Below are positions 9,397 to 17,610 of a stretch of DNA of 64,000 nt, piece after piece. Position 1 is the stretch's first letter. Every line of letters begins with the position of its first letter. The DNA comes from Nesterenkonia marinintestina. GTDB taxonomy: Bacteria > Actinomycetota > Actinomycetes > Actinomycetales > Micrococcaceae. Under the pieces are notes generated by a model that was given only the letters and a program-made list of their open reading frames with translations, did not search any database and was not told the origin of the DNA. The stretch covers positions 62,001 to 126,000 of the forward strand of contig NZ_JAOEFD010000001.1 of the NCBI RefSeq assembly GCF_025420485.1, read 5' to 3'. The translations under genes were made by a program, and so were the position numbers.

Positions 9397-9627
9397 TTAC
9401 ATCGTTGTGACTCCTCCACCGGCTGTGCACAGCCGCTGTGGAGAGGGTCGACCGCGCGGTGACGCGGAACCCGGGGTCCTGCGACCTCCCCGTCCACAGC
9501 TGTGGACATCGCTCATCCACCGCCGGGGACGCAGAAACCGGCACCCAGGAGCGGCGTGTCACGGCGTGTCGCACCTGCCGATCAGTCCGCGGTGCACCAC
9601 ATATGGGGTGCTGCGGACCTCCGAGGA
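9397..9627. other. Intergenic region with two perfect palindromes resembling paired DnaA boxes
   Basis: No gene is evident here. GGCTGTGCACAGCC (9421-9434) and GTCCACAGCTGTGGAC (9492-9507) are perfect inverted repeats. The second consists of two converging TGTGGAC/GTCCACA elements, close to the actinobacterial DnaA box TTGTCCACA (ATGTCCACA read on the minus strand, one mismatch). Other TGTGGA pieces lie at 9436-9441 and GTCCAC-like pieces near 9510-9520. They sit upstream of nrdHIEF and downstream of glpD. DnaA control of nucleotide reductase is known in Escherichia coli; here it is only a suggestion. Confidence 0.4.
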
Positions 9628-11433
9628 TCAAGATGTGGTGTCGAGCGACGGCGGAGCCGCCGCGTCACGTGCCTCCGCCTCTCGGGCCGCATCCGCCGGT
9701 GCGCGGCGTCGGGCGTCGGCCACGAGTCCGGCGGCCTCGGCGTCGGAGGTGCGCGACTCCGCCTCGCGCTGGGCCCGGACCAGCCCCAGGTAGTGGGACC
9801 GTTCGGCCTCCCGCCGTGCGGTGCCCCAGCCGAGCCTGTCGCCCAGGATCTCCGCCACCTCCTCGGCGGCGTCGGCTCCACGGTCGGCGGACTCCTGGAA
9901 GAGCTTGGTGCGCCGGACGAGCACATCCTCCACATGGAGCACCGCCTCGGCCACAGCGGCATAGGCGACCTCCGCGCGCAGATGCTGCGGAGCACCCTGC
10001 AGAGGTTCGCCCAGACCCGGATCGTCGTCGATCATCGACAGGACCTCACCGGTGAGGCTTCCGTAGCGCTCGAGCAGCCGCTCCATCCGCTCGGCGTCCC
10101 ACCCACGCTCCCGAGCGATCCGGTCGGCGCGGTCTACCCATTCGCCGTACCCCTGAGCGCCGATCAGAGGCATCGAGGCGGTCAGGCTGGGACGGTCCCG
10201 GAAGGTGCCCCGCAGCGCGAAGTCGACCGCGTCCTCGGCCATGACCCGGTAGGTGGTCAGCTTCCCGCCGGCCACCCCGGTCAGCCCGGCGGCGAGCTCG
10301 ACGACGGTGTGCTCGCGCGAGACCTTCGTCGAACCTCCCTCGGAGGCCCGCATCGGCTGCACCAGCGGACGGAGACCGGCCCAGGTGCCGCAGACGTCCT
10401 CTCGGCCCAGGTCCTCCCCCAACACCGCATTGGCGTGCTCGAGGACGTAGTCCACGTCCTGGGAGGTCGGCGCCGGGGAGTCCACCGCCTCGTGCCACGA
10501 GGTGTCCGTGGTGCCGATCGCCCAGCAGTCCCGCAGCGGAATGATGAACAGCACCGACTTCTCCGTCTGGGAGATCACCCCGACGTGGCCTTCGGCGCGG
10601 ATCCGCCCCTTCGGCACGGTGATGTGGATCCCCTTCGACGCCAGCACCCGCAGCCCGGACGACGTACCGGCGATCTCCTCGGTGGATTCGGTCCACACGC
10701 CGACGGCGGCGATGGTCTCGTTGGCGTAGACCTCCCGCGTCTCACCGGTGATCCGATCGCGCAGCGCCGCGCCGACGACTCGTCCGTCGTCGTCGCGCAG
10801 ATAGTCGGTGACCTCCGTCCCCGTGCTCACATGAGCACCGAGGCTGTGAGCGGAACGGGCCAGGGTGAGCACCAGGCGCGAGTCGTCGACCTGAGCATCG
10901 TGGTACTCCAGACCGCCGACGTACCGATCGGCGTCCAGGCCCGGCATCCGCTCCATCAGCCGCGTCTTCGACAGGTGGCGGTGGAACGGGACCGCGCGGC
11001 CGGACCCGCCTCCGCCGCCGCGCAGGGACAGGGCGTCGTACAGGGAGACTCCGGAGCCGACGTACGCGCGCTCGAAGACGTGCCGTTCGAAGGGGAAGAT
11101 GAACGGCAGCGCCCGGACCAGATGCGGCGCGGTGCGGGTCAGCAGCAGATCACGCTCACGCAGAGCCTCATGGACGAGCTTGAAGTCGAGCATCTGCAGG
11201 TAGCGCAGCCCGCCGTGCACCAGGCCCGAGGACCGTGACGAGGTCCCGTGGCCCAGGTCCTCCGCCTCGACGAGGCCCACCTCGAGCCCGCGCGTGGCCG
11301 CGTCGAAGGCGGCTCCGGCGCCGACGATCCCTCCGCCGACGACGAGCACGTCCAACGGCGCCTCGGGGCTCGTGCGTCCGAAGCGCTCCAGGGCCCTGCT
11401 GCGGGCCTCTGAGCTGAGCGGCTGTGGTCTCAT
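9628..11433 (-). CDS. glpD: Aerobic glycerol-3-phosphate dehydrogenase
   Basis: A 601-residue FAD enzyme that oxidises glycerol-3-phosphate to dihydroxyacetone phosphate and feeds electrons to quinone at the membrane face. The dinucleotide-binding motif VVGGGIVGAGAA lies near residue 30, followed by SSRSSGLVHGGLRYL, a GlpD/FAD-dependent oxidoreductase signature; the C-terminal DAO_C helical domain is complete. ATG 11433 has GGAGG 7 bases upstream, and a -10-like TAGGCT lies near 11496. It stands alone; no glpF or glpK is adjacent. The C-terminal tail is unusually rich in Ala, Arg and Glu. Confidence 0.96.
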   Translation of the reverse strand: MRPQPLSSEARSRALERFGRTSPEAPLDVLVVGGGIVGAGAAFDAATRGLEVGLVEAEDLGHGTSSRSSGLVHGGLRYLQMLDFKLVHEALRERDLLLTRTAPHLVRALPFIFPFERHVFERAYVGSGVSLYDALSLRGGGGGSGRAVPFHRHLSKTRLMERMPGLDADRYVGGLEYHDAQVDDSRLVLTLARSAHSLGAHVSTGTEVTDYLRDDDGRVVGAALRDRITGETREVYANETIAAVGVWTESTEEIAGTSSGLRVLASKGIHITVPKGRIRAEGHVGVISQTEKSVLFIIPLRDCWAIGTTDTSWHEAVDSPAPTSQDVDYVLEHANAVLGEDLGREDVCGTWAGLRPLVQPMRASEGGSTKVSREHTVVELAAGLTGVAGGKLTTYRVMAEDAVDFALRGTFRDRPSLTASMPLIGAQGYGEWVDRADRIARERGWDAERMERLLERYGSLTGEVLSMIDDDPGLGEPLQGAPQHLRAEVAYAAVAEAVLHVEDVLVRRTKLFQESADRGADAAEEVAEILGDRLGWGTARREAERSHYLGLVRAQREAESRTSDAEAAGLVADARRRAPADAAREAEARDAAAPPSLDTTS

Positions 11434-11724
11434 GTGGTCCTCCTGCTCGGGGCCGGGTCGGTGCCGCGGACCGGCTGCTGGGACCCAGCCTAGTCAGAGC
11501 ACCTGATGACTCGCTCCCCTCGAGTCCCGAGAGGCCCCCGGGAGGCCGTCGAGGGGGCGTCGTACGGAACTCGCCCGCTCGGCCGACAGGCAGGCACCGT
11601 CCAGGCTGATTCCGTATATTCACGAGGGAACGCACGGTTCGTGTCCGTCAGCGCCGCACGCCGTCCGACCACCTGCCTACACGACCTCCCGCCGAAGGAC
11701 CTGCGGGGAACAAGGAGTCCTCAT
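11434..11724. other. Divergent glpD / alarmone synthetase intergenic region
   Basis: About 290 bases with no supportable gene. It holds a -10-like TAGGCT for glpD near 11496..11491 and a TATATT at 11615-11620 that may be the -10 for the alarmone synthetase gene, although no good -35 accompanies it. Short open frames here have no ribosome sites. Confidence 0.4.
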
Positions 11725-12654
11725 ATGACGACCTCCCGATCCGACCGGGCGCAGGACGACGCCGCGCTGACCCGCACCGGGGCTCCCCAAGCGCCGGCAC
11801 CCGTCGACCAGGGCCCTGCGTCACCGGGCCATGGGGAGCGGATGATGCGACAGCTGCTCAGCCGGTTCTCCGGCGACGGGGGCCGGGGGGCGGATCCGGA
11901 GAGCATGCCGAACCTCGCCGAGATCAGGCGCCAGCTCACAGAGTTCCAGCTGCACTACAAGTTCGGGATGGACGAGGTCCTCACCAAGATCAACATCCTC
12001 CGGGAGGAGTTCGAGCACACGCGGGACTACTCCCCCATCGAGCACGTGAACTTCCGTCTGAAGTCCCTGGACCGCATCCTCGACAAGGTCCAGCGCTACG
12101 GCATCCAGCCCGACCTCTCCGTCGTCCGCGACCGGATCCGCGACATCGCCGGAATCCGGATCACCTGCTCGTTCGTCTCGGACTCGTACTGGGTCGCGGA
12201 GATGCTCTGCAGCCAGCCGGACGTCCGTGTGATCGAGGTCAAGGACTACATCAGTCGGCCCAAGCCCAACGGCTACCGCTCGCTGCACGTGATCCTCCAG
12301 GTGCCGGTCTTCCTGTCCGACCGCACCGAGTTCGTCTACGTCGAGGTGCAGATCCGCACCGTCGCGATGGACTTCTGGGCCTCCCTCGAGCACAAGATCT
12401 ACTACACCTATTCCGGGGAGGTCCCCGAGGACATCGTCGCGGACCTCTACGACGCCGCTCAGCGGGCTCGGGCCCTCGACCGTCAGATGGCCGACATCCG
12501 GGACCGCGTGTCCAGCCTCAGGGCGCAGGCTCCCCATCCCGGCGAAGGAGCTTCGGGCGGCGCTCCCTCGGCGGAGCACCGGCCCGACGGCGGCCGCTGG
12601 TTCCCCGGCGCCCCGAGCGACCCTCCGGAGTCCGAGCACCCCGGGACGGCCTGA
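11725..12654 (+). CDS. Small alarmone synthetase (RelA/SpoT synthetase domain, RelP/RelQ type)
   Basis: A 309-residue protein containing only the (p)ppGpp synthetase domain: no HD hydrolase, TGS or ACT domains. Residues about 60-240 hold the family blocks RDIAGIRITCSF, IEVKDYISRPKPNGYRSLH and VEVQIRTVAMDFWASLEHK, including the Asp and Glu/Gln residues of the catalytic site. It would make ppGpp or pppGpp, probably in response to transcriptional induction rather than ribosome stalling. ATG 11725 has AAGGAG 7 bases upstream. The N-terminal 55 residues and the C-terminal 45 are low-complexity Pro/Gly/Ala tails of no clear role. It converges on thiD with 30 bases between the stops. Confidence 0.93.
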   Translation: MTTSRSDRAQDDAALTRTGAPQAPAPVDQGPASPGHGERMMRQLLSRFSGDGGRGADPESMPNLAEIRRQLTEFQLHYKFGMDEVLTKINILREEFEHTRDYSPIEHVNFRLKSLDRILDKVQRYGIQPDLSVVRDRIRDIAGIRITCSFVSDSYWVAEMLCSQPDVRVIEVKDYISRPKPNGYRSLHVILQVPVFLSDRTEFVYVEVQIRTVAMDFWASLEHKIYYTYSGEVPEDIVADLYDAAQRARALDRQMADIRDRVSSLRAQAPHPGEGASGGAPSAEHRPDGGRWFPGAPSDPPESEHPGTA

Positions 12655-12684
12655 CCCGAGCCCCAGGACATGTTCTCCGACCGG

Positions 12685-13527
12685 TCAGCCCCAGAGCTGG
12701 GCGAAGTGTTGGATGGGCCCGCGGCCCCGCCCCACCTGCAGACGTGCGGCGTCACGCAGCGCCGCGGTCATCCACTCCTTCACCTCGCGGAGGGAGGTCT
12801 CCCAGTCCAGCCCCCGAGCACCCAGCGCGGCCAGGGCGGCGGAGACCGAACAGCCGGTGCCGTGGGTGTCGGTGGTGCGGATACGAGGTGAAGACACGCT
12901 GACGGCCTCCGGGCGACGGCCGTCGACGGCAGGTCGGACCAGCAGGTCGACGACCTCGTCCTCGGTCTCCAGATGACCACCCTTGGCCAGGACGACGACG
13001 TCGTGGGCGTCGGCGACCAGTTCTGCCTGTGCGATGAGGCCGCCGGAGTCCTCGGCCGGTGTGCGCCCGGCCAGGAGCGCCAGCTCGGGGACGTTGGGGG
13101 TGATGAGATCGGCCCGGTGCAGGAACCCGATCAGCGCCTGTTCGGCCTCCGCGACGAGCAGCCGGTCTCCGGAGGTGGCGACCATCACCGGATCCAGCAC
13201 CAGCGGGGGACGCTCCGGGAGCCCGTCCCACCAGGCCGCCACAGTCTCCACGATCTCCGCGGTGCCGAGCATCCCGATCTTCACCGCGTCGACGACCACG
13301 TCGTCGGTCACCGACTCCAGCTGCGCGGTCAGGAACGACGTCGGCGGCAGGTGGATCTCGCGGACCCCCTGCGTGTTCTGCGCGACCAGGGCCGTGACCA
13401 CCGACATCCCGTAGGTGCGGTGGGCGGCGAAGCTCTTCAGATCGGCCTGGATCCCCGCCCCGCCGGTGGGGTCGGTCCCGGCGATGCTCAGGACGTTGGG
13501 GATCGGGCGGGCGGGCGTATGCGTCAT
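12685..13527 (-). CDS. thiD: Hydroxymethylpyrimidine/phosphomethylpyrimidine kinase
   Basis: ThiD phosphorylates HMP twice to give HMP-PP for thiamine synthesis. The 280-residue protein has the ribokinase-fold start SIAGTDPTGGAGIQADLK, the DAVKIGMLG block, LDPVMVATSG, a TPNVPEL segment and the C-terminal catalytic THGTGC(S) with the anion hole. It is preceded by a TPP riboswitch, so its expression should fall when thiamine pyrophosphate is plentiful. No other thi gene is adjacent, so it may work in salvage or in a dispersed pathway. Confidence 0.96.
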   Translation of the reverse strand: MTHTPARPIPNVLSIAGTDPTGGAGIQADLKSFAAHRTYGMSVVTALVAQNTQGVREIHLPPTSFLTAQLESVTDDVVVDAVKIGMLGTAEIVETVAAWWDGLPERPPLVLDPVMVATSGDRLLVAEAEQALIGFLHRADLITPNVPELALLAGRTPAEDSGGLIAQAELVADAHDVVVLAKGGHLETEDEVVDLLVRPAVDGRRPEAVSVSSPRIRTTDTHGTGCSVSAALAALGARGLDWETSLREVKEWMTAALRDAARLQVGRGRGPIQHFAQLWG

Positions 13528-13534
13528 CTTCGGG

Positions 13535-13635
13535 CATCCCTTCGCGATGAGTGACCATGATCAGGTTCAGCGGGTGTGCTCTCAGCCCGTCCCGGTGTGA
13601 CCTCGGCGGATCTGGGGGACGGACACCCCGTGCCG
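13535..13635 (-). promoter_or_regulatory. TPP riboswitch (THI element)
   Basis: On the minus strand the leader contains the diagnostic blocks of the TPP aptamer in order: ACGGGGTGTC, then GGGCTGAGA, ACCCGCTGAACCTGATC and finally CGAAGGGATG. GTCCGTCCC near the 5' side can pair with GGGACGGGC. A -10-like TAGACT (13647..13642) would place the transcript start about where the aptamer begins. The 3' aptamer strand AAGGGAT is also the likely ribosome-binding site of thiD, 9 bases before its ATG, so ligand binding would block translation directly. Confidence 0.93.
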
Positions 13636-13702
13636 AGGCAGAGTCTACCCGCGGCCCCGACCCGCGCCCGCGACCCGCATCCTCCGTGCTGGGCCGCCGT
13701 GC

Positions 13703-14560
13703 TCAGAGCAGCCGGGACGGCGGCTCGATCAGCTCGGGCGAGTCGTTCCGCACGTCGCCGACCGCACGGTCGACCTCATGCAGGCCCCACCCGCGGGCGC
13801 ATTCCAAGGCCGTCCCACGCAGCCCGGCGACCGCCGCCTCCGCCTGATCGGCCGACCACGGCTCCGGGTCCAGCCAGGACTCCAGGGTCCTGGGGGCCAG
13901 GGCCAGTGGGAGCCGATCGTGGATGTCTGCGAGCGCGCGGAGCACCTCGTCCCCACCGTCCGCGTCCCCGTGCTCCCGACCGCCGCCCTCGCCCGCACAG
14001 TCGTCACCGACGACGGGGGCGGCGCCGGTGAGGATCGTGGTGGAGAGCACCCACGGGGCCGGGTCCCCGGAGGCGAGCAGCTGCGGGTCCTGCCACCACT
14101 CGTAGAGTCCGGCGAAGAGGATCAGCGACCCGTCGGCCGGAGCGATGTGGAACGGCTGACGCACGGTGCGTCCGGTATGAGGGTCCCGGGCGGCCCGCCA
14201 TTCGTAGTACCCCTGGGCCGGGACCGCGCAGCGGCGACGTCGCACCGCGGCCCGGAAGCTCGGCTTCTCCGCCGCAGTCTCAGAGCGCGCATTGAACGTC
14301 TTCGAGGAGAATGAGGCGTCCTTCGCCCAGTGCGGGAGCAGCCCCCAGCGGGCCGGGTGGACCTCGCGCCGCAGGGTCGTGGCGGCGCCGTCGGTCGGTG
14401 CCGCACCCTCGGGCTCCTCGTACCGCTCCACCAGGATCGGCACGGTCGAGGTGGGGGCGATGTTGTACGAGAGCCGCAGCCTCTCGGGCTCAGGGACCTC
14501 GGCATCGAGCACGTCGCCCAGATCACCGGCCCGCAGGGCCATCACATAGCGTCCGCACAT
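13703..14560 (-). CDS. SOS response-associated peptidase (SRAP/HMCES-like, YedK family)
   Basis: SRAP proteins form a covalent link between their Cys2 and abasic sites in single-stranded DNA, shielding them during replication. The protein starts MCGRY, leaving Cys2 exposed after Met removal, and continues with YNIAPT, HPARWGLLPHW, FNARSET, GYYEW and DIHDRLP, all family blocks including the catalytic Asn, Glu and His. An acidic Gly/Asp/Glu insert near residues 200-225 enlarges the 285-residue protein. ATG 14560 follows GAGGAGG. It lies 30 bases after the mannosyltransferase operon in the same direction. Confidence 0.95.
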   Translation of the reverse strand: MCGRYVMALRAGDLGDVLDAEVPEPERLRLSYNIAPTSTVPILVERYEEPEGAAPTDGAATTLRREVHPARWGLLPHWAKDASFSSKTFNARSETAAEKPSFRAAVRRRRCAVPAQGYYEWRAARDPHTGRTVRQPFHIAPADGSLILFAGLYEWWQDPQLLASGDPAPWVLSTTILTGAAPVVGDDCAGEGGGREHGDADGGDEVLRALADIHDRLPLALAPRTLESWLDPEPWSADQAEAAVAGLRGTALECARGWGLHEVDRAVGDVRNDSPELIEPPSRLL

Positions 14561-14590
14561 GGGTCTCGCCTCCTCACCGGCGCGGCGTCG

Positions 14591-15964
14591 TCACCACCGC
14601 AGCGTCATCGACCGCCGAGACCCGAGTCCCGGCACCACGAATCGATCATCGCGCCCCGAGGTGATCCCCGCCAGGGGGTCGTAGGCAGGATGGTGACCTT
14701 CGGCACGGACGACGTCGAGCTCGGGCCGGAGGATCTCCCGGACCACCAGGACCATCAGCCAGATCAGCGTGGCCATGTGGAGCACGATCCCGGTGCCGTA
14801 GAAGATCTCCACCCCCGGATGACCGGCGCCGAACTCCCCGCCGGAGGTGATCTTCGCGCTCATCAGCCACACCGAGGCCCAGTGGAGGACTTCCGCGGCC
14901 TGCCAGACGACGAACGCCGTCACCCGAGGTCTGGCGAGCACCAGGAGCGGGATGAGCCACATGACGAACTGCGGGGAGTAGACCTTCCCCAGCAGGATGA
15001 ACGAGGCGACGATGAGGAAGCACAGCTGCGCGGTGCGCGGACGGGTGGGCGCGGCCCAGCCGAGCCAGGCGATCCCCAGGCAGCACAGCAGGAACAGGCC
15101 GTTCTGCAGCGTGGAGAAGTCCGAGCCGTCCAGTCCGGTCCACTGGAACGCCAGCCACATGGAGGAGAAGCTGACCTCGCGCTCGGAGGAGAACACGTAG
15201 AAGAGCGACCACTGCTCGAAGGCCGTGAGCATGAACGGAACGTTGACCACCAGCCAGGTCACCGTCGCGGCTGCGGCCACGGCCGCGGCGGATCGGATCC
15301 TGCCGGTGCGCACGCACAGCACCAGGATCGCGCCGAGGAAGAACAGCGGGTAGAGCTTCATGGCCGTGCCCAGACCGATGAGCACCCCGGCCCACACCGG
15401 ACGGGAGCGGCCCCACAGCAGCAGCGCGAACCCGCCGAGGAACACCGCCCACATGTCCCAGTTCACGCTGATGGTGAGGATGATCCCCGGAGCCAGGGCC
15501 ACCATCAGCGCATCGCGGCGACGACGTCCGGCCGAGAGGGCTGTGATGACGACGACGGCGAACCAGCACGCGATCACCAGCAGCATGTTGATGTCGAAGA
15601 ACATCAGCGTCCGCTCGGGGCCGTGACCCGTGCCCGGCACCAGCATCGAGGTCAGGCCCGCGACCACGGCGATGAGGACCGGGTACTCCATGATCTGGTC
15701 CTCGGGCACCGAGTCCACGAACGGGAAGCGTCCGTCGGCCAGACCGCGTTCGGTGAACAGCAGGGAGAAGTCCGAGTAGCACATGTGGATGTGCTGGCCG
15801 GGGTCGCTCCACCCGTTGGCCCGGCACCACTGGACCGAGGCGACGGCGGCCAGTGCGGCCAGCACCGTGACCGCCATCAGCAGGGTGAGCATCCGGCCCG
15901 AGGGCCCGGTCGGAGTCGTCGCCCCGGGCGGGGAGGTCGGATCCTCGGTGGGCGTACTGGTCAC
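14591..15964 (-). CDS. GT-C (GT87/DUF2029-type) membrane glycosyltransferase
   Basis: A 457-residue polytopic protein with about ten to twelve hydrophobic segments and an early acidic loop after TM1, the layout of polyprenol-phosphate-sugar dependent GT-C enzymes. The patterns ISVNWDMWAVFLGG and AMKLYPLFFLGA are typical of DUF2029/GT87 mannosyltransferases. GTG 15964 overlaps the upstream stop as GTGA; longer frames read the upstream gene in the wrong frame. It is the third gene of a GT-C operon with two MptB-like enzymes and probably adds mannose to a lipomannan or related envelope glycan on the outer face. Exact linkage is not readable. Confidence 0.85.
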   Translation of the reverse strand: MTSTPTEDPTSPPGATTPTGPSGRMLTLLMAVTVLAALAAVASVQWCRANGWSDPGQHIHMCYSDFSLLFTERGLADGRFPFVDSVPEDQIMEYPVLIAVVAGLTSMLVPGTGHGPERTLMFFDINMLLVIACWFAVVVITALSAGRRRRDALMVALAPGIILTISVNWDMWAVFLGGFALLLWGRSRPVWAGVLIGLGTAMKLYPLFFLGAILVLCVRTGRIRSAAAVAAAATVTWLVVNVPFMLTAFEQWSLFYVFSSEREVSFSSMWLAFQWTGLDGSDFSTLQNGLFLLCCLGIAWLGWAAPTRPRTAQLCFLIVASFILLGKVYSPQFVMWLIPLLVLARPRVTAFVVWQAAEVLHWASVWLMSAKITSGGEFGAGHPGVEIFYGTGIVLHMATLIWLMVLVVREILRPELDVVRAEGHHPAYDPLAGITSGRDDRFVVPGLGSRRSMTLRW

Positions 15965-17610
15965 CGGTGCGTCCCCTCGTCGTCGGCGCGGTCCGTCGCC
16001 CGCCAGGAGACGGCGGGCGGTCTCGATTCTCGCAGGCCGACCCAGCCCTCGGCGCGATTCCACCGCTGGGACGGCCGACGCATGTCGAACAGATCGGCGG
16101 TGTTGGGGTCGATGAGCAGCAGGTAGACCAGATACGCGACGCCCACTCCCCCGCCGATCAGCTGCACCGCGGCGGAGTCGATCCACTGTGCCACCGAGGC
16201 CTGCATGATCAGGACGATCAGCACCAGCATCGTGATGACCAGGGTCATCAGCACCAGGATCCGCCCGCGGTAGACGTGCACCACGGCGAACAGAGGCAGG
16301 ATCCAGAGCAGGTACCAGGGCTGGAGCACCGAGGAGAGCAGCACCACCACCGTCATCGCGTACCCGGCCCAGAGCACCGGGTTGCCCATCCGCGGACGCA
16401 GGAGCAGCCAGACCAGCACCAGGCCGGAGAACAGCCGGACCGCGGCGAAGAAGTACCCCGCCCCGACGTCGGGCGACGCCCCGCCCAGCGCGGAGACCAC
16501 CTCTCCGACGCCCAGTCCCAGCAGGCCGATCGGAGCCGCCGGCAGCGCCGCCGAGCCTGCTCCGAGCGCCGCGGGGATCCATCCGAATCCGACCCTCAGG
16601 ATGAGTCCGAGCAGACCGAGGACCGCCGCACCGACCAGTCCGATGCCCAGCCAATGCCGCATGCGGACCCGCCGCGAGGACGTGTCGGCCAGCGGCAGCA
16701 GCACGGCGAAGGGCACCACGATCACCGCGATCGGCTTCACTGCGACGGCGGCGATCAGCAGAGCCGCACCGAGGAGTCGGCGTCGATCCAGCATCGCCGC
16801 GCAGCCCGCGGTCATCAGACCGATCATCAGCGCATCGTTGTGTCCTGCGGCGACGAAGACCAGCAGGCTGAGCGGATTCAGCAGACACAGCCACAGCGCC
16901 CAGGACGCCTCCGAGCCGAAGGCCGCCGCCAGTCGGGGCAGACTCAGGACCATCAGCACGATGCCGACGATGCTGAGCAGCCGGAACATCAGGACGGCGG
17001 CCTCCGGCACGTCTCCGGAGACGAACCAGATGAGCCGGGCCATCGCCAGGAAGAGCGGCCCGTAGGGGGAGGGCGATTCGGCCCACAGCCCGTCGGCACC
17101 CTCGGCGAACCACCCCGGAAGCTCCGAGATCCCCGTCTCGTACGGATTCAGTCCCGCGTGCAGGGCACGGCCCTGGGCGATGTAGGAGTACACGTCGCGG
17201 GAGAAGATGGGGACCGTCAGCAGCAGCGGAGCGCCCCACATCAGCAGGGCACGACGCATCACAGGCACGGCCTGCGGCCCCCAGCCGCCGACGCGCTGCG
17301 AGATCCGCATCCAGGAGCGGACCAGCAGCATGGCCCCGAGCGCCAGGAGCACGATGCAGGTCACCACGCCCGCTGTGGTGGTGCGCAGCGGCAGCAGCCA
17401 CGGGTTGACGACCAGCACCGAACCGGGCGTGGCGGCCACCCACCCCACGCCCCAGGAGCCCAGCATGATCAGCAGCGAGGCGAGCATCCCCTGACGGAGC
17501 GTGTGGGAGGCTTCCGCCTCCGCCCCGCCGATCAGCCAGGAGGTGCCGGGAAACCTGCCCAGGCCGTCGCGCAGCCCGGAGACCGCGCGGCTCAGAACGT
17601 CGTCACGCAT
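15961..17610 (-). CDS. MptB-like polyprenol-phosphomannose-dependent alpha-1,6-mannosyltransferase
   Basis: A 549-residue GT-C protein with about thirteen hydrophobic segments. The first outer loop contains SRDVYSYIAQGRAL and GLNPYE followed by SPYGPLF, and AAGHNDALMIGL lies midway: blocks shared with MptA/MptB of mycobacteria and corynebacteria, where the loop Asp is catalytic. It would extend the alpha-1,6-mannan backbone of lipomannan. ATG 17610 has GAGGA 6 bases upstream and overlaps the preceding gene by 8 bases; the following gene overlaps by 4. The paralog upstream shares the same blocks, so the two may act on early and late parts of the chain. Confidence 0.88.
   Translation of the reverse strand: MRDDVLSRAVSGLRDGLGRFPGTSWLIGGAEAEASHTLRQGMLASLLIMLGSWGVGWVAATPGSVLVVNPWLLPLRTTTAGVVTCIVLLALGAMLLVRSWMRISQRVGGWGPQAVPVMRRALLMWGAPLLLTVPIFSRDVYSYIAQGRALHAGLNPYETGISELPGWFAEGADGLWAESPSPYGPLFLAMARLIWFVSGDVPEAAVLMFRLLSIVGIVLMVLSLPRLAAAFGSEASWALWLCLLNPLSLLVFVAAGHNDALMIGLMTAGCAAMLDRRRLLGAALLIAAVAVKPIAVIVVPFAVLLPLADTSSRRVRMRHWLGIGLVGAAVLGLLGLILRVGFGWIPAALGAGSAALPAAPIGLLGLGVGEVVSALGGASPDVGAGYFFAAVRLFSGLVLVWLLLRPRMGNPVLWAGYAMTVVVLLSSVLQPWYLLWILPLFAVVHVYRGRILVLMTLVITMLVLIVLIMQASVAQWIDSAAVQLIGGGVGVAYLVYLLLIDPNTADLFDMRRPSQRWNRAEGWVGLRESRPPAVSWRATDRADDEGTHR

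Noticed and set aside
15965-17443. N-terminal extension of the third mannosyltransferase
   Set aside because: The upstream part reads the preceding MptB-like gene in a wrong frame; a GTGA overlap gives the natural start at 15964.
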